64,000 nucleotides of DNA from the NCBI RefSeq assembly GCF_000300195.1, contig NZ_AMQH01000014.1, forward strand, positions 1 through 64,000. Reading direction: 5' to 3'. Each line of letters starts with the position of its first letter. Positions within the stretch are counted from its first letter, which is position 1. Below, one piece after another: positions 8,231 to 16,646 of this stretch. The notes under the pieces were generated by a model. It worked only from the letters and a program-made list of their open reading frames with translations, made no database searches and was not told where the DNA came from. The DNA comes from Clostridium tunisiense TJ. Lineage in GTDB: Bacteria > Bacillota > Clostridia > Clostridiales > Clostridiaceae. Made by a program: the position numbers and the translations under genes.

Positions 8231-9145
8231 TTAAAAAATACTTAAATCAAACTCATGTGACAAGCTTTCAAGAACTTTTATTCCAGCAATACTATTCCCC
8301 TTATGATCTAATGCTGGTCCAATGACGCCAATTCCCATTCTTCTTGGTACTGCTGCCATAATACCTCCACCAACTCCACTCTTAGCTGGGATTCCTATAT
8401 GTACAGCAAATTTTCCTGAGGCATCATACATGCCGCAAGTTACCATTATTGTTTTAATAATTCTACAAGCTTCTCTTGATATAACTCTCTCATTATTTAA
8501 AAGTACTCCTGCGTTTGCAAGCAGTGCTCCAATCCTTGCAATATCTTTACAAGTTACTTCCATAGAACAAGCTTTGAAATATACATCTAAGGTATCTTCA
8601 ACATCACCTTGGATTATTCCATTGCCTTTCATATAATATGCCAAAGCTCTATTTCTATCACCAGTAGCTTTTTCACATAAATAGACATTATTATTCACAT
8701 CAATGCTATCATTCCCTGTTATTTTCCTTGTAAACTTTAGTATTCTATTAAACTTTTCTTCTGCAGTGTCACCACTAATTAGGGAAACAGTGGCTATAGC
8801 ACCTGCATTTATCATAGGGTTTAGAGGCTTTTTTTGCTTGTTATTTTCTAGGTTTACAATTGAATTAAAAGCTGACTCTGTTGGTTCCATTCCTATTTGA
8901 GAAAATACGTATTCAGTCCCATTATCTAAAATAGCAAGCATCAAAGTAACTACCTTAGAAATACTTTGAATAGTAAACTTGGTATCATAATCACCGGCAA
9001 AGTATTCTTCACCATCAAGAGTGGTAACACAAATTCCAAGTGCATTGGGATTAGCTTTAGCAAGTTCAGGAATATATGCTGCAACTTCTCCCCTTTTCGA
9101 CCATTCCTTGTTTTTTTCAATAATATTTTCTAGGACTTTCTTCAT
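8231..9145 (-). CDS. glsA: Glutaminase (GlsA, beta-lactamase fold)
   Basis: 304 residues from the ATG at 9145, chosen because GGAG lies ten bases upstream; the longer frame from 9190 begins with a hydrophobic stretch lacking a ribosome site. It hydrolyses glutamine to glutamate and ammonia. The SxxK catalytic pair is Ser61-Lys64 (QSISK), and the NPMINAGAI and KSGVGGGI blocks are typical of serine-dependent glutaminases. It is monocistronic with its own terminator. Roles in nitrogen release or acid resistance are known for the family; neither is shown here. Confidence 0.94.
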   Translation of the reverse strand: MKKVLENIIEKNKEWSKRGEVAAYIPELAKANPNALGICVTTLDGEEYFAGDYDTKFTIQSISKVVTLMLAILDNGTEYVFSQIGMEPTESAFNSIVNLENNKQKKPLNPMINAGAIATVSLISGDTAEEKFNRILKFTRKITGNDSIDVNNNVYLCEKATGDRNRALAYYMKGNGIIQGDVEDTLDVYFKACSMEVTCKDIARIGALLANAGVLLNNERVISREACRIIKTIMVTCGMYDASGKFAVHIGIPAKSGVGGGIMAAVPRRMGIGVIGPALDHKGNSIAGIKVLESLSHEFDLSIF

Positions 9146-9374
9146 TATGATACTCTCCAATCTAAATATAAACATTATAATTATAAACATTACAATTACA
9201 AACTAATTATATACGTATAAAACTAGTTTTTCAACTTTATTAAAGGATAACTCTTCAACTTTTTTGCTATTTTTTTCTTATATATATTGAAATGAGTAAG
9301 CGTTTATGGTAATATGAATTTGTTGGTTATTTTATCATCAATTTTTAAGATAATTAATTTTGTAAAACATATAT

Positions 9375-9456
9375 GCCGATGTGGCGGAATGGCAGACGCA
9401 TTCGACTCAAAATCGAACGGGAAACCATGTGGGTTCGAATCCCACCATCGGCACCA
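9375..9456 (+). tRNA. tRNA-Leu (anticodon CAA)
   Basis: Acceptor GCCGATG pairs with CATCGGC, with an encoded CCA. The anticodon stem TTCGA/TCGAA encloses loop CTCAAAA (anticodon CAA). A class II variable arm is present. Confidence 0.95.
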
Positions 9457-9459
9457 AAA

Positions 9460-9489
9460 AAACCATATTCAAATGAATATGGTTTTTTT
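9460..9489 (+). terminator. Terminator of tRNA-Leu(CAA)
   Basis: AACCATATTC pairs with GAATATGGTT around a 4-base loop, followed by a seven-T run. Confidence 0.9.
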
Positions 9490-9734
9490 ATGTTATTATA
9501 GCATTTATTTTCTTGGATTTTCAAAAGCTGGTGCTGTAGGATTTGGGTCGTCAAAATATTTTCTCAAAGATGATCTAAATTTATACAAAATATAAACTTA
9601 CTAATTTTTTATCCATATTGAATATACCCCAAAGGCTTAAATAATAAATTCTGAATTTATTTTGAAAAGTTATAAAATAAGTAATAATCTTGTATTATTT
9701 TTCATAATGTTATATGGAAAAAGGGGTTGATATA

Positions 9735-10208
9735 TTGAAAAGAAAAGTCATAATCATATTTTTATTAGTTTTCACCTTAATAAACTTCACTGGTTGTAGT
9801 ATGATTAGTAAAGTTTCTCATGACGAAAAGCCTACAAACTATTATTATACTAATGGGCTTCTTACCTTCTACAAAAATGAAGTTCCACAATCAATGGTGG
9901 TGTTTTATGCAGACTTATATAAGGAAAAAACTTTAGATAAAGCTAATTATGTAGATATGGATAACTTTTTAAACTCTTTAAAAACTGAAAACTTTGTAGA
10001 AAGGCCTTCAAATTTGCCAGAAGTACCATTATATAAGATTTATATAGAATTTGAAAAAATAAAGTATGTTTTAAATGTTTACAACGAAAAGTACGTCTCA
10101 ATTTATCCCTGGGATGGAAAATATGATATGGATTTTGTAGACATGTCAACTATTCCTATAGCCTATAATCTTTACGGAGTTTGCAAATTTCATCTACCTG
10201 ATAAGTAA
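9735..10208 (+). CDS. Small lipoprotein of unknown function
   Basis: About 157 residues. A Lys/Arg start, a hydrophobic segment and the lipobox-like TGC at the end of a signal peptide (FTLINFTGC) predict a lipid-anchored secreted protein. The TTG at 9735 is preferred because AAAGGGG lies eight bases upstream; the ATG at 9714 has no ribosome site. The mature part is rich in Tyr, Phe and charged residues and has no domain I recognise. Small clostridial lipoproteins of this layout are common and uncharacterised. It is flanked by a tRNA and apeA, giving no functional hint. Confidence 0.75.
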   Translation: MKRKVIIIFLLVFTLINFTGCSMISKVSHDEKPTNYYYTNGLLTFYKNEVPQSMVVFYADLYKEKTLDKANYVDMDNFLNSLKTENFVERPSNLPEVPLYKIYIEFEKIKYVLNVYNEKYVSIYPWDGKYDMDFVDMSTIPIAYNLYGVCKFHLPDK

Positions 10209-10296
10209 CATATATTTAATAAAAGCAATATTTACTACTAAATTACATCTTTATCTATAGGCAAAGTTATAGGTAAATTAATATCACAATTCAAAA

Positions 10297-10324
10297 GGGT
10301 AGACTATAATAAAATAGTCTACCC
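10297..10324. terminator. Bidirectional terminator between lipoprotein and apeA
   Basis: GGGTAGACTAT (10297-10307) and ATAGTCTACCC (10314-10324) form an 11-bp stem. Minus-strand read-out is followed by TTTTGAATT, consistent with ending apeA. Confidence 0.8.
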
Positions 10325-10346
10325 TCAATATTTATTTGAAATTATT

Positions 10347-11753
10347 TTAAGCTTCTAATAAGAATGCTTCATAACCTCTGCATGCTTCGTATATATCAGC
10401 TTTACTTGCAATTTCCCATGGTGCGTGCATATTATGAAGAGCAACGCCTGAGTCAATAACTTCCATTCCATACTCAGCTAAGATATAAGCGATTGTACCA
10501 CCGCCGCCTTGGTCAACTTTTCCAAGTTCAGAAGTCTGCCATGATACGTTATGTTTATCCATTATTCTTCTTAACTCAGCAATGAACTCTGGATTTGCAT
10601 CGTTACATCCACCTTTTCCTCTAGCTCCAGTATATTTGTTAAATACTATACCTTTACCAAAGAATGCATTGTTTTGTTTTTCACTTACTGATGGATAATT
10701 TGGATCGAAAGCAGCACTTACATCAGAAGATAACATTTTAGAATTTGCTAATGCTCTTCTAACTTTTAAGTCGCTATAATCTCCCATTAAGTTCACTATT
10801 TCTGCTACAGTGTTTTCAAAGAATCTTGATTGCATTCCTGTAGCTCCTATGCTTCCTACTTCTTCCTTATCAACAAGTAAAGTTATACAAGTTTTATCAG
10901 TTTCTTTAATATTCATCATAGCTTCGAAAGATGTATAAGAGCAGATTCTGTCATCATGGCCATAAGCCATAACCATTGAGCTATCTAATCCGTAGCTTCT
11001 TGCTCTTCCTGCTGGCACAACTTCTAATTCAGCAGAAACGAAATCTTCTTCATCTATTCCATATTTTTCGTTAAGTAATCTTAAAGTATTTAACTTAACT
11101 CTATTTTTAGCTTCTTTATCTTCAATTGGCATACTTCCTATGCACACATTTAAGCTCTCACCTTCAATACCCTTTGCTAAAGTTTTAGCCATTTGATCTG
11201 CAGCAAGATGTATTAATAAATCTGAAATACCTACTACTGGCTCTTTATCATCTTCACCAATAACTACATCAACAGTAGTTCCATCCTTTTTAATTACAAC
11301 TCCGTGAATTGCTAGTGGAATAGTAACCCATTGATATTTCTTTACTCCACCATAATAGTGAGTTTTTAGCAAAGCAAAATCTGAATCCTCGTATAATGGA
11401 TTTTGCTTAAGGTCTAATCTTGGTGAATCAACGTGTGCACCTAAAATTTTAAAACCTTTTTCTACTGGTTCTGAACCAATTAAAAATAAAGCTAAAGTTT
11501 TTCCCATGCAGTTTGCATATACTTTATCTCCAGCTTGAAGTTTTTTTCCTTCAGCAATAAAGGAGTTTATATCTTTATATCCTTCTTTTTCTGCAAGAAC
11601 TATGAACTCGTTTACACATTCTCTTTCAGTTTTGCATTTTGACATAAAATCTATATATCTTTCTGATAACGCAAAAACTTTATCTAAATCCTCTTTAGTA
11701 TATTTGTCCCAAGCTAATTCATATTTTTTTACTAGCTTACTTAAATCTCCCAT
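10347..11753 (-). CDS. apeA: M18-family aminopeptidase
   Basis: 468 residues, full length for the M18 (aspartyl aminopeptidase/ApeA) family. These are large cytosolic, dinuclear-zinc exopeptidases. Metal-site blocks are visible: GAHVDSPRLD, LVDKEEVGS, YGHDDRICSYTS and the C-terminal HNMHAPWE. It probably recycles peptides from protein breakdown. It is monocistronic with an AGGAGG-type ribosome site and its own terminator. Confidence 0.95.
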   Translation of the reverse strand: MGDLSKLVKKYELAWDKYTKEDLDKVFALSERYIDFMSKCKTERECVNEFIVLAEKEGYKDINSFIAEGKKLQAGDKVYANCMGKTLALFLIGSEPVEKGFKILGAHVDSPRLDLKQNPLYEDSDFALLKTHYYGGVKKYQWVTIPLAIHGVVIKKDGTTVDVVIGEDDKEPVVGISDLLIHLAADQMAKTLAKGIEGESLNVCIGSMPIEDKEAKNRVKLNTLRLLNEKYGIDEEDFVSAELEVVPAGRARSYGLDSSMVMAYGHDDRICSYTSFEAMMNIKETDKTCITLLVDKEEVGSIGATGMQSRFFENTVAEIVNLMGDYSDLKVRRALANSKMLSSDVSAAFDPNYPSVSEKQNNAFFGKGIVFNKYTGARGKGGCNDANPEFIAELRRIMDKHNVSWQTSELGKVDQGGGGTIAYILAEYGMEVIDSGVALHNMHAPWEIASKADIYEACRGYEAFLLEA

Positions 11754-11854
11754 GGCTTTATCCTCCTAAAATATGATTTATCTCTTTCATTCTACTAAAT
11801 ATTTGAATGAATTACAATTAAAATTTCATGAATTGCCAAAGTTTATTATACTTT

Positions 11855-12763
11855 CTAATAATTCATTTCACTTATTCTTTTTTCAATAGTCTCAACTGGA
11901 GTACTATTAGAGGTAGCATGATATCTAAAGTTTGCTGCTGCCGCTTCGATTATCACTGCAATATTACGACCTGGCCTAATTGGTAGCAACATCTTTTCTA
12001 CAGATACTCCTAAAATTTCTGTATATTCTTTATCTACTCCAAGTCTGTCAAAATCCTGTTTATCATCCCAATTAACTAAAGATATGATAAGGCTAATTTT
12101 TTTATTTGTTACAATAGAACTACTACCATAAATTGCCGATACATCTATAATACCCATACCTCTTACTTCTAACATTCCTCTTGTTACATAAGGACAATTA
12201 CCATACAAGAATCCATCAATTTCCTTTATGTCTACTGCATCATCAGCAATTAATCTGTGTCCTCGCTTAATTAATTCTAAAGCTGCTTCACTTTTACCGA
12301 TACCACTTTCACCTGTAATAAGAATACCTATACCATAAACATCTACTAGTACCCCATGAATCCTAGTTTCAGGTGCTAGTTCACTATCTAAGTAGTTTGT
12401 AATTCTACTTACAAATCTTGTAGATTTAATATTACTTCTAAAAATATTAACCTTATACTTTTTTGCAGCTTGAATAAATTCTTCTTGGAGCTCAAGCCCC
12501 CTTGTTACTATAATGCATGGATTTTCAAAAGAAAAAAACTTATCCAATCTTTGTTTTCTAAGTTCTGTGCTTAAAGACTCTAAATAACTCCACTCGGTCT
12601 TTCCTACGATTTGAACCCTTTTATTATCATAATAGTCATAGAAACCTGCAAATTGTAATCCTGGTCTATTAATATCACTAACAGAGATATCAACATTTAA
12701 GTTTCCCTCAACTAAAATTTCTAGGTCAAAATTTCTAATTAAATCTTTAACATAAACAGACAT
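11855..12763 (-). CDS. hprK: HPr kinase/phosphorylase
   Basis: 302 residues. It phosphorylates (and can dephosphorylate) Ser46 of HPr and so controls carbon catabolite repression in Firmicutes. The Walker A loop is GESGIGKS (151-158), followed by the DD of ADDAVDI. The HprK signature around EVRGMGIIDV and the C-terminal RPGRN block are present. It follows the UPF0291 gene by 14 bases, suggesting one transcript. No lgt gene follows it, unlike in Bacillus. Confidence 0.96.
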   Translation of the reverse strand: MSVYVKDLIRNFDLEILVEGNLNVDISVSDINRPGLQFAGFYDYYDNKRVQIVGKTEWSYLESLSTELRKQRLDKFFSFENPCIIVTRGLELQEEFIQAAKKYKVNIFRSNIKSTRFVSRITNYLDSELAPETRIHGVLVDVYGIGILITGESGIGKSEAALELIKRGHRLIADDAVDIKEIDGFLYGNCPYVTRGMLEVRGMGIIDVSAIYGSSSIVTNKKISLIISLVNWDDKQDFDRLGVDKEYTEILGVSVEKMLLPIRPGRNIAVIIEAAAANFRYHATSNSTPVETIEKRISEMNY

Positions 12764-12777
12764 ACTCTCACCTACAT

Positions 12778-12963
12778 CTAATGTATTTTTTTAGCAGGAA
12801 CTCTTTTTATTCCATTTAATTGTTGCCTGAAGTTGGACTTAACATTTTCTATGTACTTTTTTCTTAATTCTTCTTGCTCTTTTTTTTCCTCTACAGTAAG
12901 ACCTTCATTCTGACTTTTCCTATACAAATAATTTATTCTTTCAATCATTTCTTCTATGTTCAT
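12778..12963 (-). CDS. UPF0291/DUF896 small protein (YnzC-like)
   Basis: 61 residues from the ATG at 12963. AAAGG nine bases upstream favours this start over in-frame ATGs further up. It is a helical hairpin protein with the family block INYLYRKSQNEGLTVEEK and a basic C-terminus. The function is not established. In Bacillus, relatives include SOS-linked YneB-region proteins. Its position directly before hprK suggests cotranscription. Confidence 0.85.
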   Translation of the reverse strand: MNIEEMIERINYLYRKSQNEGLTVEEKKEQEELRKKYIENVKSNFRQQLNGIKRVPAKKIH

Positions 12964-13556
12964 TATATTCATCCTTTCTTTTTCCAATAGTTTATTGGGC
13001 TTAAGCAATTATATTATTGCTAGTATAATTATAAAATATAGTATGCTAAACTGCCTAAGCATACAGAAAATAATTCCTTAACTATTTTACTATTAATATG
13101 GCTATTAATAAAGTATTGTATATAAAATTAACTTATTAATTATGATTAAAAGCAAAGGTAGTCACTAAAGTATATTTAATAATATCTATACCTTTATTGT
13201 TCTGTTATTTTTGCTAATAAATACACTTTATCATCTGTGAAATAGAAATAATTAAATATACAATAAATTCTTTATGATTGCTATGTATTTTTAATTTCAA
13301 CTACTAATTAACCTAATGATAATTTATAAATAACTATAATTGTATAAAATATAATTTGGAATAAATTAACTTTACGACACAGTTCCCTTTTTACATTTAT
13401 TTACATATGTTGAAATAACTTAGTTTTCCTGAATTGTATAATGGTAATTTTTGTAATTAACCTTGATTTTCATTCGAAGCTATGTAAAATTTGTAAAATA
13501 ACAAACTATTTTGACTGAAGAAAGTATTTAACATTTATTTTGTTCTTTGTTAAACT
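12964..13556. other. AT-rich intergenic region without visible genes
   Basis: Nearly 600 bp with no frame bearing a ribosome site on either strand. The left end should hold the promoter of the UPF0291-hprK unit. TTGACT at 13521 and TATAAT at 13557-13562 lie near the right end, before the Spo0E-like gene. No repeats or strong hairpins were seen. Confidence 0.5.
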
Positions 13557-13598
13557 TATAATATGAAGTACAAATTATAAGTTTAGCGAGGAACAATT

Positions 13599-13766
13599 AT
13601 GATCTTAAAAATTCGTATACTAAAACATAAGATTAATTCCTTTAAGAAGCTGCTACATTTTTTACTGACATTTAGAAAGCCAACTGACAGAATAGTTGTG
13701 TTTTGTTCACAACAGTTAGATCAATATATAGTTCAATACCAAAAGCTACATAAAAAAGCAAGCTAA
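13599..13766 (+). CDS. Spo0E-like aspartyl-phosphate phosphatase, very small
   Basis: A 55-residue frame with a good ribosome site (GAGGAAC, spacing seven). The C-terminal half contains FCSQQLDQYIVQYQKL, matching the S-Q-x-L-D-x-x-I-x-x-Y pattern of Spo0E family phosphatases, which dephosphorylate the sporulation regulator Spo0A. The N-terminal half is unusually basic and hydrophobic (KINSFKKLLHFLLTF) and differs from the usual first helix. A TATAAT (13557-13562) lies about 40 bp upstream, and a strong bidirectional terminator follows. The family assignment rests on one motif; the role in sporulation is inferred. Confidence 0.65.
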   Translation: MILKIRILKHKINSFKKLLHFLLTFRKPTDRIVVFCSQQLDQYIVQYQKLHKKAS

Positions 13767-13783
13767 GTTTTTAGCTTAAAATT

Positions 13784-13812
13784 TTAAGAAACTCCTAAAA
13801 GGAGTTTCTTAA
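13784..13812. terminator. Bidirectional terminator
   Basis: TTAAGAAACTCC (13784-13795) and GGAGTTTCTTAA (13801-13812) form a 12-bp stem between the Spo0E-like gene and the convergent acidic-protein gene. Confidence 0.85.
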
Positions 13813-13835
13813 CCCTGTACGCAAATTTAATTTAT

Positions 13836-14222
13836 CTAAAAATCCAACTCATCCAATTCAAAATTAAGTTCACCTTTATAGAATACGGCAATAAACTCTA
13901 CGTAGTTTGATTGCTCCTTTGAAACTTCATAGGCTATAAACTCATAATCTAAATCTTCTTCCTCACTAATTTCATCTATTATATCTTCTACATTATCTAT
14001 TGCTGTATCATTTAAATAAGGAAAGAAATAATCTTCGTACCATGTGTCGTCCTTTTCAGTTCCATCATATTCTTCAGCTGCATAACTTTCTGCTCCTGAA
14101 ACTTCTAAATCGTCAAAAGCATATTTAAAGCTTACTACTAGCACATCTTCATTTTTCTTAATTTCCTTCATGTCATCGAGCCCATTATCTTCAAGCATGT
14201 TAAGAATTTTATGTTTATTCAA
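13836..14222 (-). CDS. Acidic protein of unknown function
   Basis: 128 residues, rich in Asp and Glu (for example DEISEEEDLDYEF), with no signal peptide or membrane segment and a clear ribosome site (GGAGG). It looks like a compact alpha/beta cytosolic protein. I do not recognise the family. It is divergent from rocF and convergent with the Spo0E-like gene, so it is probably monocistronic. Confidence 0.75.
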   Translation of the reverse strand: MNKHKILNMLEDNGLDDMKEIKKNEDVLVVSFKYAFDDLEVSGAESYAAEEYDGTEKDDTWYEDYFFPYLNDTAIDNVEDIIDEISEEEDLDYEFIAYEVSKEQSNYVEFIAVFYKGELNFELDELDF

Positions 14223-14362
14223 GTTTATTCCTCCAATACTAAATTATTATTTTAATTATTCTACATAGAAAGTATTATTTCCTCGTATCCTAATATTAAC
14301 ACATATAGTTGGTTATTTTAATATTTTTAATTTACTGTAAATTTAAAAACTACTTATAAAAT

Positions 14363-14408
14363 TTGTCACTTTGTTATATAATTGCTTGTCACTTGAATTA
14401 CAAAGGAG
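14363..14408 (+). promoter_or_regulatory. rocF upstream region with direct repeat and ribosome site
   Basis: TTGTCACTT occurs twice (14363-14371 and 14386-14394), flanking a TATAAT at 14377-14382. AAAGGAGG lies just before the rocF ATG. The repeat spacing (23 bp) could suit a dimeric or tandem activator or repressor; no known operator is recognised. Confidence 0.4.
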
Positions 14409-14417
14409 GATTGTTAA

Positions 14418-15314
14418 ATGAAAATAAACTTTATAGGAGTACCACTTTTCTATGGTTGTGATAGAGAAGGTGTAAACCTAGGTCCAAATGATCTTAGAGA
14501 AAAAGGTGTTATTGAATTGCTAGAGAGAAACAATCATGAGGTATATGATTTAGGAAACTTGCATGTGCCTGAAATTCTTGAGTGCGATAAATATACTCAC
14601 CACAATAAAATGAAATATTTAAATGCTATATTGAATGTTAATAAAAATTTAGCTCATCAAGTTTATAGCAGCCTAGAGTCTAAATCTTTTCCACTTGTGA
14701 TAGGTGGAGATCATTCCCTCGGGCTAGGATCTATATCTGGTTGTAGCAAGTATCATGATAATATGGCAGTTATTTGGATAGATGCTCATGGAGATATAAA
14801 TACTCATGAAACCTCTCCATCAGGAAATGTCCATGGTATGCCACTTGCGGCAGCTATGGGTATTGGTCACGACACACTGACTGACTTGTATTACCAAGGT
14901 CAAAAGGTAAAACCAGAAAATGTGTTTATTTTAGGAGCTAGGGATTTAGATGAAGGCGAGTTAAAATTAATTGAAGACTATAATCTGAATGTGTATACAA
15001 CAGAAGATATAAGAAAATTAGGTTTAGAAGAAGTAATGAGGAGAGTTCAAAATACTTTAATAGAAAAAAAGATTGATGCTATCCATTTAAGCTATGACAT
15101 AGATTCTCTTGATTCAACCTTAGTTCCAGGCACAGGCACACCAGTGGCTGATGGCCTATCCGTAGATGAATGTAAATACATGCTAAAACACTTAATAGAA
15201 ACTCGTTTAGTTAAGTCTATGGATTTTGTAGAATTAAATACTAAGTTAGAAGAAGGAGATAGTACTATTTCCATTTGCATGGAGTTAATAGATTATATTT
15301 CAAAATACCTATAA
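14418..15314 (+). CDS. rocF: Arginase
   Basis: 298 residues. It hydrolyses arginine to ornithine and urea with a dimanganese centre. Metal ligands are visible: GGDHS (His99), IDAHGD (Asp122, His124, Asp126) and SYDIDSLD (Asp227, Asp229). The substrate-loop SPSGNVHGMP is present, pointing to arginase rather than agmatinase. No rocD or permease is adjacent, so it may feed ornithine or polyamine pools on its own. The start follows AAAGGAGG. Confidence 0.93.
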   Translation: MKINFIGVPLFYGCDREGVNLGPNDLREKGVIELLERNNHEVYDLGNLHVPEILECDKYTHHNKMKYLNAILNVNKNLAHQVYSSLESKSFPLVIGGDHSLGLGSISGCSKYHDNMAVIWIDAHGDINTHETSPSGNVHGMPLAAAMGIGHDTLTDLYYQGQKVKPENVFILGARDLDEGELKLIEDYNLNVYTTEDIRKLGLEEVMRRVQNTLIEKKIDAIHLSYDIDSLDSTLVPGTGTPVADGLSVDECKYMLKHLIETRLVKSMDFVELNTKLEEGDSTISICMELIDYISKYL

Positions 15315-15330
15315 AGACTTTATAAACAAA

Positions 15331-15364
15331 AATCCTGCTGTAACAACTAAGTTACAGCAGGATT
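15331..15364. terminator. Bidirectional terminator between rocF and fprA
   Basis: AATCCTGCTGTAAC (15331-15344) and GTTACAGCAGGATT (15351-15364) form a 14-bp perfect stem between two convergent genes, with A and T runs outside. Confidence 0.9.
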
Positions 15365-15371
15365 TATTTAT

Positions 15372-16547
15372 TTACTTATTTAGTTGCAAGAAATTTTCTA
15401 CGTAGGATTTTGCTGCTTCGAAATCATTCTGACTTGGAACAAAGTTAAACTTAAACCCTTCCTCTAAAACCTTAAACTTTAGATCCTTTAATCTAGAGTT
15501 TATCATAGGAACGCCTTCACCGCTCCATCCATAAGATCCAAAAGCTCCCCCAATTTTTCCTCTGTTAGTGATTGCACTAACATGAGCTAATAGATTCCAT
15601 GCTGGTTCTACTGCATCTTGGTTTATGGTTGGAGAACCAATTAATATTCCAGAAGATTTCTCAATTAAATTAATCATATCACCCATATTCATAGATGTTA
15701 TCTCATGAGCTTCAGCTCTAATTCCTTTTTCACTAATTGTGTTGGCTATAAACTTTGCCATTGCTTCTGTATTTCCATAAGCTGATATATAGAATATTTG
15801 AATATTCTTGTCCTCAGGGGCATCTTCCTTAGCCCATTGTCTATATAAGTTGAAATAGTGCTCTAAATCACTAATATGCACTGGTCCATGACTTGGAGCA
15901 ATAATTTCCTTATCTAGATTTTCAATTTTATCCAATCCTGCATTAACAAACTTTTTAAAAGGTCCCATGATTACATCAAAATAATATTTCATTTCTGTTT
16001 CATAATCACCTGAACAGGAATCAGTTATGCAATTGTTTGGACAGTAATGACACCCCATTACATCACAAGTAAATAAAACTTTATCTTGTTTAACATAAGT
16101 AAATATAGTATCTGGCCAATGTAGATTTGGGGCTGATATAAACTCTAAACTTCTATTTCCTAAATTAATCTCACCATCTGCAACTATATTATGAAAACTT
16201 GAGTTTAATATACCACCTAAATATTTAATAGCTGCTCTTGAACCTACAACCTTTGCCTCAGGATATACTTCTAATAATTTAATCAGAGAACCACTATGAT
16301 CCAACTCTGTATGTTGAACTACTATGTAATCAACTTTTCTATCACCAATAATGCTTTTTATGTTTTCTAAATAAGTTTCAAAATATCCATCTTTTACAGT
16401 ATCAATAATTGCAACTTTCTCATCATCTATTAAATAGGAATTATATGTAGTTCCTCTTTTTGTTTCCATAATTATATCGAAAACTCTTAACTCTGGGTTT
16501 TCAACACCAATCCAATAAATTTTATTCTTTAACTCAACTGACTTCAT
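15372..16547 (-). CDS. fprA: Flavodiiron protein (oxygen/NO reductase)
   Basis: 391 residues: an N-terminal metallo-beta-lactamase-like di-iron domain and a C-terminal flavodoxin domain starting near [14 protein letters not shown]. Di-iron ligands His79, Glu81, Asp83 and His84 (HTELDHSG) match the canonical numbering. Cysteines in GCHYCPNNC are a clostridial feature. Such proteins reduce O2 (to water) or NO, protecting anaerobes, usually with rubredoxin as donor. No rubredoxin gene is adjacent. It is monocistronic. Confidence 0.95.
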   Translation of the reverse strand: MKSVELKNKIYWIGVENPELRVFDIIMETKRGTTYNSYLIDDEKVAIIDTVKDGYFETYLENIKSIIGDRKVDYIVVQHTELDHSGSLIKLLEVYPEAKVVGSRAAIKYLGGILNSSFHNIVADGEINLGNRSLEFISAPNLHWPDTIFTYVKQDKVLFTCDVMGCHYCPNNCITDSCSGDYETEMKYYFDVIMGPFKKFVNAGLDKIENLDKEIIAPSHGPVHISDLEHYFNLYRQWAKEDAPEDKNIQIFYISAYGNTEAMAKFIANTISEKGIRAEAHEITSMNMGDMINLIEKSSGILIGSPTINQDAVEPAWNLLAHVSAITNRGKIGGAFGSYGWSGEGVPMINSRLKDLKFKVLEEGFKFNFVPSQNDFEAAKSYVENFLQLNK

Positions 16548-16646
16548 TAATCAAACCTCCATTTGAGAAATATTTTACCAAATTATATAACAGTACTATT
16601 ATATAACATATTTCATATTATAGGAATAATTAATATTAATTATTAA

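Noticed and set aside
9314..9595. 93-residue ORF overlapping a tRNA
   Set aside because: It runs through tRNA-Leu(CAA) and its terminator; no ribosome site.
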